From: Saccoglossus kowalevskii
Taxonomy: Eukaryota > Hemichordata > Enteropneusta > Harrimaniidae
Reading direction: 5' to 3'
Assembly: GCF_000003605.2 (NCBI RefSeq)
Contig: NW_003128863.1
Span: 24,222 to 53,209 of the forward strand
Length of the DNA: 28,988 bases
Each line of letters starts with the position of its first letter. Position 1 is the first letter of the stretch. The position numbers were made by a program, and so were the translations under genes. A model generated the notes under the pieces. It was not told the DNA's origin and did not search any database. It was given only the letters and a program-made list of their open reading frames with translations. This document shows positions 10,091 to 20,100 of this stretch, one piece after another.

Positions 10091-13000
10091 TGTGCGCGTC
10101 AAGGGTATTTGAATGTCCCCTGTTAGGGCATTTCTGGTTGGATTTGACTGCGGCTTTTGCTGTACCTGGTCAATTCGACCATGGCGAGTCTAAATAACGA
10201 CAGTGCGCAACTCTAGAAGATGTGTAAAACTACTGCGCAGCCCAAGAAGGTGTCAGAGTTTTTTTGCTGGCTCAATTTGCTCTCAAATTTACTCCGGTTT
10301 TTCGCTGTAACTGGTCAATAGACCATGACGACTCCAAATAACGGTAGTGCGCAACTCTAGAGGACTTGGAAAACTACTGCGCAGCCCCAGAAGGTGCCAG
10401 AATTATTTTGACTGATCAATTTGGTTTCGAATTGGCGCCAGGGCTACCTTCCATTGTTCCCTTAGCGGTTCCTTTGTTCCCTGGCCCCTATTGTCCTTCA
10501 TTTGACCTCGTGACCTGGATGTGACCTCTGTGTGACCCTGTGACCTCTGTGCGCGCCTAGGGTATTTGAATGTCCCCTGTTATGTTATTTCTGGTCGGAT
10601 TTGACTCCGATTGTCACTGTACTCGGTCAACTCGATCATGGCGAGTCTAAATAACGCTAGTGCGCAACTATAGAGAACTTAGAAAACTATTGTGCAGCCC
10701 TGGAATGTGCCAGAATTTTTTTGCTGGCTCAATTGAGAGCAAATTGACGCCTTGGCTTCACTCACTGTTCCCTTGGCGTTTTTTTTTGTTCCCTGACTCT
10801 ATTCTTCGTCATTTGACCTCGTGACTCTGGTGTATCCTCGTGACCTCGATGTGATCTCTGTGTGCGCCTAGGGTATTTGAATGCACTCTGTTAGGTCATT
10901 TCTGGCCGGATTTGTTTTTGCTGTACCCGGTCAATTCGACCACGGCGAGTCTAAATAACGCTAGTGCGCATCTATATATGACTTTGAAAACTATTGCACA
11001 GCCCCAGAATGTGGCAGAATTATTTTGCCTGCTCATTTTTGTCTCAAATTGGCGCTAGGGCAGCCCTCCATTGTTCCCTTGGCGGTTCCTTTGTTCCCTG
11101 GCTTCTATTGTTCTTCATTTGACATCATGATCTTGATATGACCTCATGACCTCGATTTGACGCTGTGACCTCTGTGCGCGCCTAGGGTATTTGAATGTCC
11201 CCTGTAAATTCATTTCCCTTCCGATTTGACTCTGGTTTTCGCTGTACCCGGTCAATTCGACCATGGTGAGTCTAAATAACGCTAGTGCGCATCTATATAT
11301 GACTTTGAAAACTATTGCGCAGCCCCAGAATGTGCCAGAATTATTTTGACTGCTCAATTTGGTCTCGAATTGGCGCCAGGGCTACCTTCCATTGTTCCCT
11401 GAGCGGTTCCTTTGTTTCCTGGCCCTATTGTCTTTCATTTGACCTCGTGACCTGGATGTGACCTCTGTGTGACCCTGTGACCTCTGTGCGCGCCTAGGGT
11501 ATTTGAATGTCACCTGACTTTGAAAACTATTGCGCAGCCCCAGAATGTGCCAGAATTATTTTGCCTGCTCATTTTTGTCTCAAATTGGCGCTAGGGCAGC
11601 CCTCCATTATTCCGTTGGCGGTTCCTTTGTTCCCTGGCTTCTATTATTCTTCATTTGACCTCATAATCTTGATATGACCTCGATTTGACGTTGTGACCTC
11701 TGTGCGCGCCTAGGGTATTTGAATGTCCCCTGTAAGTTCATTTCTCTTCGGATTTAACTCGGGTTTTCGCTGTACATGGTCAATTCGACCATGATGAGTC
11801 TAAATAACGCTAGTACGCATCTATAGAGAACTTGGAAAATTACTGCGCAGCCCCAGAAGGTGCCAGTATTATTTTGCCTGCTCAATTTGGTCTCAAATTG
11901 GCGCCATGGCAGCCTTCCAATGATCCTTTAGCGATTTCTTTGTTCCCTCGCTGTTCTTCATTTGACCTCGTGAACTTGGTGTAACCTCGTTTTCTGATTT
12001 GACCTTGTGACCTCGATGTGACCTCTGTGTGCGCCTATAGTTTTTGAATGTTCATGTTAGCTCATTTTTGGTAGGATTTGACTCCGGTTTTTGCTGGACC
12101 CGGTCAATTCGACAGGGCTACCTTCCATTGTTCCCTTGGCAGTTCACCAAGGTAACAAGGTGTATTTGAATGTCACCTGTTATGTTATTTTTGGTGGTAT
12201 TTGACTCAAATTTTCGCTGTACTCGGTCAATTCGACTATGACGAGTCTAAATAACGCTAGTGCGCAACTATAGAGGACTTCGAAAACTACTGCACAGCCC
12301 CAGAATGTGCCAGAATTTTTTTGCTGGCTAAATTTAGTCTAAAATTGGCGCTAGGGCAGCCCTTGGCGGTTCTTTTGTTTCCTGGTCGCTATTTTCCTTC
12401 ATTTGACCTCGTGACATTGGTGTGACCTCGTTACCACGATTTGACCTTGCGACTTCGATGTGTCCTCTATGAGCGACTAGAGTACATGAATGTCCCCTGT
12501 TATGTTATTTCTGGTCTGATTTGACTCCGGTTTTTGCTGTACCCGGTCAATTCGACCACGGTGAGCCTAAATAACACTAGTGCGCATCTATAGATGACTT
12601 GGAAAACTACTGCGCAGCCACAGAAGGTGCCAGAATTATTTTGCATGCTCAATTTGGTCCCAAATTGGCGACAGGGCTACCTTCCATTGTTCCCTTGGCA
12701 GTTCCTTTGTTCCCTGGCCCTATTGTTCTTCATTTGAACTCGTGACCTTGGTGTGACCTCGTGGTCTCGATTTGACCCTACCACAATGTGACCTCCATGC
12801 GCGCCTAGGGTATTTGAATGTCCCCTGCCAGGTAATTTCTGGTCCGATTAGACTCCGGTTTTTGCTGTACCCGGTCAATTCGAACTGGCGAGTCTAAATA
12901 ACGCTAGTGCGCATCTACAGATGACTTGGAAAACTACTGCGCAGTCCCAGAAGATGCTAGAATTATTTTGCCAGCTCAATTTGGTGTCAAATTGGCGCAA

Positions 13001-13712
13001 GGGCTGCCTTCCATTGTTCCCTTGGCGGTTCCTTTGTTCCCTGGCTCATATTGTTCTTCATTTGACCTCGTGACCTTGATGTGACCTTGTGCGCACCTAG
13101 GGTATTTGAATTTCCCTTGTTATGTTATTTCTGATCGGATTTGACTCCAATTTTTGCAGTACACGGTCAACTCGACCACGGCGAGTCTAAATAACGCTAG
13201 TGCGCAACTGTAGAGAACTTATAAAACTACTGCGCAGCCCCAGAAGGTGCCAGAATTATTTAGCCAGCTCAATTTGGTGTCAAATTGGCGCAAGGGCTGC
13301 CTTCCATTGTTCCCTTGGCGGTTCCTTTGTTACCTGGCCCCTATTGTTCTTCATTTGACCTCGTGACCTTGAAGTGACCACGATGTGACCTTGTGACCTC
13401 GATGTGACCTCTGAGCGCCTAGGGTATTTGAATGTCCCTTGCTAGGTAATTTCTGGTCCAATTTGACTCCGTTTTTTGCTGTATCCGGTCATTTCGACAA
13501 TGGCGAGTCTAAATAACGCTAGTGCGCATCTATAGATGACTTGGAAAACTACTGCGCAGCCCCAGAAGGTGCCAGAATTATTTTACCTGCTCAATTTGGT
13601 CCTCAATGGGCGCCAGGACTACCTTCCATTGTTTTTTCAGCGGTTCATTTGTTCCCTGGCCCCTATTGTTCTTCATTTGACCTCGTGACCTCGATTTGAC
13701 CTTGTGACCTCG

Positions 13713-13794
13713 ATGTGACGTCTGTGCGCGATTATGGTGTTTGAATGTCCCTTGTTAGATCATTTGTTTAAGTTAGTTTTGAATCATATATCTT
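13713..13794. repeat. 82 bp array-edge duplicate, copy 1
   Basis: This is identical over 82 bp to 14166-14247, at an offset of 453 bp. The last part (CATTTGTTTAAGTTAGTTTT, then GAATCATATATCTT) is not satellite sequence. At copy 2 it forms the junction to the flanking reverse-transcriptase fragment; here it is embedded between satellite units. Confidence 0.9.
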
Positions 13795-14165
13795 CATTTG
13801 ATCTCGTGACCTTGATGTGACCTCGATGTCACCCTGTGATCTTTGTGCGCGCCTAGGGTATTTAAATGTCCCCTGTTATGTTATTCCTGGTGGGATTTGA
13901 CTCCGATTGTCGCTGTACCCGGTCAATTCGACCACGGCAAGTCTAAATAACGCTAGTGCGCATCTATAAATGACTTATAAAACTACTGCACAGCCCCAGA
14001 ATGTGCCAGAATTTTTTTGATGGCTCAATTTGCTCTCAAATTGATGCCTGGGATGCCATCTATTGTTTCCTTGGCGGTTCCTTTGTTCCCTGGCCCCTAG
14101 TGTTCTTCATTTGACCTCGTGACTTTGATTTGACCTCGTGACCTCGATTTGACCTGGTGACCTCA

Positions 14166-14247
14166 ATGTGACGTCTGTGCGCGATTATGGTGTTTGAATG
14201 TCCCTTGTTAGATCATTTGTTTAAGTTAGTTTTGAATCATATATCTT
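14166..14247. repeat. 82 bp array-edge duplicate, copy 2 (right border of the satellite)
   Basis: This is the last satellite piece, running directly into unique DNA. See the copy at 13713-13794. Complete identity over 82 bp, when neighbouring units differ at many positions, indicates a recent event. Confidence 0.9.
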
Positions 14248-14249
14248 AT

Positions 14250-14400
14250 TTCATTCAACATCACACTGATTCAAGAGATAAATACACTGAAGATGATTTG
14301 GTGAATATGATTAGTTTTCTCATTAGCATATTTATACTATATGGTGGGCAAGTCTTCCAACAAGCTTTGGATATAAGTCTTCTCAATACTTTTGTAATTA
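14250..14400 (+). pseudogene. Reverse-transcriptase fragment (Penelope-like or related retroelement)
   Basis: An open frame reads DSRDKYTEDDLVNMISFLIS, then IFILYGGQVFQQALDI. This resembles the segment just before the GIPMGTNCAPLLADL-type palm motif in a family of invertebrate and vertebrate retroelement reverse transcriptases, which I believe to be Penelope-like. The palm motif itself does not follow: after ALDI the reading is SLLNTFVIITRI and then stop. The fragment therefore covers only part of the RT fingers and palm. It abuts the satellite border, whose duplicated flank continues in the same frame. Confidence 0.5.
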
Positions 14401-14689
14401 TTACTAGAATTCGTTAGACCAGTAAAGTTTGGCTGAATCTCAGTGTTGTTATAAAAAAATTTGTATATTTAGAGTATGTAATAAGAATAGAGTATTAAAA
14501 TTAATGATGACATTGAACATTTGTATCTCATATTTTAAAGAATGCACACGATTCAACACACAACACTTATAAAGAGCCAATAATAAAGTCAATTAGTAGG
14601 GGAGGGTCATTTTTTTTTCATGCACCATTCAAGGGAGAGCGCAGCAAATTTCATGCAAATGTTTGTGAAGGGTCATATATTTTTATGTA

Positions 14690-15430
14690 CGCGACACTGG
14701 CCTATCCCTCTGTACTTTCTGTCCAGTCCCTTAGTAGATAAAATGCGAAAAGAATTTGGGGCCCACCATTGCCATAGCAACAGCCAAAAACCTGAGTTGT
14801 TAATACCATCGCGCCAAATTAAAAGGATTAAACACCTCAGACATACATTTGTAGCTCATACTACTCAGCTTGAGTGTGGGCACAAAAATACTTTCGGTAC
14901 AATGTATTTGAATTTTTGATATCTTGTTACATTATCGAGAAATTTGACCCCCAAATTGGGGTAACTGTTCACCAGGAAGGGTATTGTTACTTTTCTGTGA
15001 GTTTTGTTGCTGGGCTGCTTTGGTTCAAACTTGGCAAGCCAATCACACCTTCACTCTAGTTAGGTGGTAAAATCCTTAAAAAAAGACTGATTTTTAAATA
15101 CTTTCGCCTTAAATGTATTACCTTCTATCAGTAATAGCAGTTTCACATAGACGAGAGATCATGATCACTGGTGCCCACATTGTTACAATGCACAATGTAA
15201 TCCCAACGCAACTTTGAACTTTAAATGAACTGTAAATGCTGCGTTCAATCAAAGAATCTAGAAAAAAAATCGCAAAAGTTCTGAAGACTGGATGCTGTTT
15301 GAGAACTTCGTATGAGTGACCCTGTGTTAGTGATACACCGACGCTAGCTTCACGTCCTACCATTGTAACAGCTGAAAACATGGTCCTTTGAGCTTAGTGG
15401 ATCGCCAACCAGCCGACCGGCTCGTAGTTA
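14690..15430 (-). mobile_element. Helentron/HINE-like element, copy B
   Basis: On the minus strand it starts with ACGAGCCGGTCGGCTGGT (hairpin), then GGCGATCCACTAAGCTC. It continues with GCAGCATTTACAGTTCATTT, AAAGTTCAAAGTTGCGTTGG and a core containing TTTGGCTGTTGCTATGGCAA. The same order occurs on the plus strand at 17710-18500, so this is the same family in inverse orientation. The microsatellite and second inverted end are missing, and the left limit (14.6-14.7 kb) is unclear. An 87-codon ORF at 15118-15381 lies in a part that is not open in the other copy, so I do not call it a gene. Confidence 0.65.
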
Positions 15431-15431
15431 A

Positions 15432-16350
15432 TATGTCTTGGTTTCTGCTGTTCCGAAGATAGAACTATGTATGACAATAATATTTCACTCACTAAACATT
15501 ATTTCACTAAAATGAAGGATTAAATAGCTACTTGAAAAAGAAACATTTCTGTGTATAAACACTGAAAGGGTGTAAAAATCTGATTGAGCGCTATTTCAGC
15601 CAAAATCAGCTAGTAAGGCAATATAGGGATTATTTATGGCTATAGTGATGTATTCTGTTGTTGCAAAAAATATTTGGTTCACCCAAATGCCAGCATCATA
15701 CAGAATTCAAACAATTAATGCGAGCTTTATCAGAGAAATGTGTGTAAAAACGACAAGTTTTAAACCACCTAAATCAAATCTACTGAAAATTGAATCAGAC
15801 CACAAAACAACAAGATTGCATTTCACATTTTATCTTTTATATGTTTAGCAATGGAACTCGAAATGGACAGCCCTCAGGGAGTTTTCTGAATAAATATGGT
15901 ACCAAGCCAAAGTAAAAAAACATGTAAAAAGGGTGTTATTAGACGCATATACACATGTATAGTAATAAGTGTGAAAAAAGGAATCTCATGAATTTATGTT
16001 ACCTCAACTTGGAAACAGAATGATTTTAGTATGTAATAGTATATTTTAAGTTTCTGCACTTGAAAAGGGGTATAATTTCACCCCAAAAAAATGTGCTTAA
16101 AGGCTATTTTGAAAAGCTATACTTCAGCACGAGTACCAGGTCTGACTTGAAGTACCCCCCCCCCCCAGGGAACTACCTTGTACAGAATCGAAGTTGTAGA
16201 CTGTCCAAGCACAATCGTAGATTACGATTCCAACATGTCCGAGACAGATTTTAGGCAGCTAAATATTAAACTTTCTGTGGACAGGAACTGAAGTTTTCAG
16301 AAACTTGCATTAATATTATTAATCAGGAATCAGCACAGACATGAATGAAA
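15432..16350. other. Unassigned intergenic DNA with a poly(C) run
   Basis: I see no gene. A run of about 14 C lies near 16155. Short ORFs here lack any recognisable feature. Confidence 0.35.
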
Positions 16351-16560
16351 ACAAAATGGCTTCCAGTTGGCCATTTTAGTTTGAATCTCAAAAACAAATT
16401 TACGTGCACCCAATTGTAACCCAATATGCATGATCATGACAAAGTTTGAATAAAATTGATCTGTCTATCTGTCAGACATTTCCGGACACATTTAAATACT
16501 TGAAATGGCCACTAGTCGACCATATTTGATCAAATTGTCATAAAAATTTACATGCATATG
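16351..16560. repeat. Hairpin-core dispersed repeat cluster 2
   Basis: Two cores are present: AAAATGGCTTCCAGTTGGCC plus ATTTT near 16360, and AAATGGCCACTAGTCGACCA near 16503. The spacer reads ACGTGCACCCAATTGTAACC, then CAATATGCATGATCATGACA, and closely matches the spacer at 27450-27490. It is the same family as clusters 1 and 3. Confidence 0.6.
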
Positions 16561-16647
16561 CAAGTCATCATTGATAATTTTGTAAGTTTTTATTTTTTAA
16601 ACACTTTTTTTTTTTCCATAAAAACTTTAAATATGAATGACTTGCAT
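16558..16647. repeat. Long imperfect hairpin, 90 bp
   Basis: The outer arms ATGCAAGTCAT (16558-16568) and ATGACTTGCAT (16637-16647) are exact inverses. The inner arms AAGTTTTTAT (16584-16593) and ATAAAAACTT (16618-16627) are also exact inverses. It may be a small MITE or the folded end of the adjacent repeat. No ORF. Confidence 0.6.
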
Positions 16648-16961
16648 GTATATGAATCATTACATAACAGTTTTTGAATGATTTACTGTGATCAATTTTT
16701 TATGTTTTTATGCAGGACGCAAACTTTTTTTAATATCAACCCCTGCATCTACCATATAATAGGACACAATATTCTATTTTTAGCAGTTCATAAATTTATT
16801 AATAAGAATGCTACATTACGTTTTCAGCAGTTCGTACATACATGTTTTCAAAATCACACGAATAATATAAATCTGATAGATATTTGCTTACATGAACTAA
16901 AAAAAAAATTAATAAATGACAACACAATTTCAGAAACAAAAGTTATATCTTAATAAACATT

Positions 16962-16967
16962 TTTATT
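16962..16967 (-). terminator. Candidate GAPVD1 poly(A) signal
   Basis: AATAAA on the minus strand (TTTATT on plus), about 205 bp after the GAPVD1 stop codon. It is the nearest full hexamer, giving a short 3' UTR. Confidence 0.45.
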
Positions 16968-17169
16968 TAATAATCCTAGGTTAAATCAGGTGATTTTATC
17001 TAACCAATCACAGTACAGCTACCTGGTAATCACATGATTTCACCCACCAATCATAGAACTGCTTGATCATGTGATGAGCAATATTTAAATGTAATTATAT
17101 GTGATACTTAATTGAATTGTTTATAAATACTGTAAAGAACACTACACGGCAAAGTCACAAACAAACAAG

Positions 17170-20100
17170 TTACTTTCGTTCATCTATAGTTTTAATGAAT
17201 TCAACAGCCGCAGAAAATTGCATCCACCAATACTGCTCTTCCCCATTGAGTCTTTTCTCGTAAAAGCTATTGACGTATTGAATTGTAGATAGTAGACCTG
17301 GCGGATTAGCCTTGATAAGTACAAATACCAATACAGGAACAAAGTCATCAGCGCCAGGTACGGAATTATCATTGGCCATACTAAGCAGATTCATGATAGT
17401 TGAACAGCAGCGGATTACACACTGTAGTTTATCTTTTGGTGTCTGAAAGGAAAAGTACATGAATTGTTAATTGTTAAAAAAACGCCCCAATATAATTTCC
17501 AATGGTGGTGCCCTGATCAGTATGAAATTAACATGATCATACATTGTAAGAGTCTAGCTAAACATTTGTTCAAACATTAAGGCAGAGATGTGAATAGCTA
17601 TATACATACACTTCAGTGTAAATCCGGAAAACATCAATTAAAAATTTAAATCTGTGGTCTCAAAAACCCCTGGTTTCATGTAAGATATGTTGTAATCACA
17701 TACAAAAATAACAAGCCGGTAGGCTTGTTGGTGATCCACTCCGCTCAAAAACAAGCAACATGTTTTTGGCTGTTTCCCTGGTGTGACATAAACGTGAAGC
17801 TAATGTCTGTTTATAACTAAATGGGCCCCGTATACAAAACTCACAAAAACAATTCAGTCTTTAGAAGTCACTTAGTTTATTACTAGGACGTATTCTGCTC
17901 TTACATTTATTATTTTCAACCGTTTTGAGATAGTATTTTTTAGAATGAAGGCAGCATTTACAGTTCATTCAAAGTTCAAAGTTGCGTTGGGATTACGTTG
18001 ATACAGTGTAACAATGTCGGCACCGGTGATCTCCTACCAGTGTGCAACATAGCCAAAATAAAAAAGCATGGTCATTTGAACACTGCTATTACAAAACTGG
18101 TAGGAGGTAATACATTTGGGGTGAAAGTATTCAAAAATCAGTTTTTGGATATTGCAATGGCAGTGTTGGGCCAGGATTTTTTTTCCAATTAGTGACGGTA
18201 CGACTTACCTGTGAAGTATGAACAAAATCAGCCGAGCCAAAAAAATTACAGAGGAGATAAAAGCTGTTGCTGGTGAAAAGTTACCCCAACTTTAGGGTCA
18301 AATTTCTCAGTAATGAAAAAAGATATCAAAAATTCAAATAGTAACTTTGTGCCCACACTCAAGCTGAGTAGAATGAGCTAAAGTGTTTTATCCTAAATTT
18401 GTAGAAGATACATTTGGCACGAAGCTATCCAAAAATCAGTTTTTTGGCTTTTGCTATGGCAACAGTGGTCCCAAAAACAAATCTCAGATTTTTCCTAATA
18501 ACTAGGGTGAAGGTGTGACCTACCTGTCAAGTTTGGGAAAAATCAGCCAAGCCAAAAAAATCACAGAAGAAATCATATCATAGAAATCGTGAAAACACTG
18601 GAAATCACACACACACACACACACACGAAGCGACAAAAGTGCTTATAAGGGCAATCCTAGCGGAGCGGATCGCAATACTATCTGTACATGTAGGTGTGTG
18701 GGAAGGTACTATACTGGAATTATGTGAGAAGTATGTCTGTATCACATTAGCACACATATGCATGTTAGTATCATATAATCACATAGAAATGTTTGTATCA
18801 CATGAGCACATAGAAGTCTGTTTGTATCATGTGATCACATTAAAGTGTGTTAGCATCATGTGAGCACATAGAAGTATGTTAGTATCATGTGAGAACATAG
18901 AAGTATGTTAGTATCAAGTGAGCACATAAAGTATGTTAGTATCAAGTGAGCACATAGAAGTATGTTAGTATCAAGTGAGCACATAGAAGTATGTTAGTAT
19001 CATGTGAGAACATAGAAGTATGTTAGTATCAAGTGAGCACATAGAAGTATGTTAGTATCAAGTGAGCACATAGAAGTGTTTTAGAATCAAGTGAGCTCAT
19101 AGAAGTATGTTAGTATTATGTGAGCACATAGAAGTGTGTTAGTGACAAGTATTAATATCAGGGCTCATATCACTAAAGATCAAAATTATAGTGTTTTAAT
19201 TTCTTGAAACCAAATGTATGTAATAAAATTCTGGCCAAAAAAACACATGTTGGAGCCAGTTCAAACTCCTACAAAATAGATGTAAACAAAACGAATAAAT
19301 TTGTCAGGCTTTTTACCTTCAATATTCTCAGAAAAGCAGCCAGAGAGAGAGAGAGAGTTGTGCAGATCAACAGATCACTGGTACTTGCCAATAAACAAAG
19401 CTACACATACAAGTCTAACAGCTGGCGTATGCCCACACACACATCCAATTTCAGATAAAACTCTGTGACAATAGTCACCATATGATTTCAACACTGGTAG
19501 GCTAATTGGTGGTATGAGACCCATCATTTGAGCATATAGAACAAAAGTTTTCAATATACATGAGGCAAAGTACTCACTTTATATACATTAATGGTAAGTA
19601 ATTCTGCTTGTGCTGATGGCCAGGGGGCTTCTTTCCTATACTTCTCAGCCACCTGTAGTGCCCTGTGGCTGGCTGTCACAACCCTGGATAATCTTTTGAT
19701 GTGTTCATGAAGCACTCTAAAAAATAACAAAATTATTGTATTAGTACTTTAGTTTTATATGATTAATTCAGGATGGACTCAGGGTTTCAGTGGTATATCT
19801 TTTTTTTTATACATGTACATAATATATATCATAATGTGTATGTCTGTATAGTTTCTTAATTTGAATGTTTAATACACAGAGGGATACTTCCAGCACAATA
19901 CATTTACAAGAATAGCTGCTATTGTATACAGGTATACAAACCAGTTACAAGTTATGTTTCTTGTTACAACGACGGTACAAATAATCTGACTTGATATACT
20001 GTATTTGCTCTATTAGTAGTGCATGTATTTTATGTAAATAAGGTGTATATATAGTCAAAATAAATTCATATTAAAATGATCCAGCATACGATCAATGCAT

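Larger units (their letters stand above)
9680..14215. repeat. Satellite array, roughly 310-330 bp units, about 13-14 copies
   Basis: Consensus landmarks recur in order: CTAAATAACGCTAGTGCGCA, CTCTAGAGGACTTCGAAAAC, TACTGCGCAGCCCCAGAAGG, TGCCAGAATTATTTTG, GGCGCTAGGGCAGCC, TTCCATTGTTCCCTTGGCGG, a run of TGACCTCG-type hexamers, GTGCGCGCCTAGGGTATTTG, AATGTCCCCTGTTAGG and CGGTCAATTCGACCATGGCG. The GCTAGTGCGCA landmark falls near 9754, 10348, 10652, 10960, 11280, 11810, 12254, 12573, 12901, 13194, 13515 and 13951. Extra or truncated units (near 9904, 10204 and 11513) show unequal exchange. ORFs inside are chance frames. I do not recognise the satellite. Confidence 0.95.

Noticed and set aside
11115..11357. 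80-codon ORF on the minus strand
   Set aside because: Lies wholly inside the satellite; the frame is not kept in neighbouring units.
14620..14919. 99-codon ORF on the plus strand
   Set aside because: Covers repeat DNA shared, in inverse, with 18270-18480 and 7650-7700; no protein motif.
15118..15381. 87-codon ORF on the minus strand with a hydrophobic C-terminal half
   Set aside because: Lies in Helentron-like copy B; the homologous DNA in copy A (17760-18010) has stops and indels, so it is not a conserved protein.
17170..17442. Assignment of the VPS9 exon to Rabex-5 (RABGEF1)
   Set aside because: The C-terminal YWWMQF and the ending ..KTIDERK-stop, plus the upstream exons, match GAPVD1; Rabex-5 has YYFTN and continues past the domain.
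18740..19145. CRISPR-like regular repeats
   Set aside because: Units are contiguous 29 bp tandem copies with no unique spacers, in an animal gene intron.
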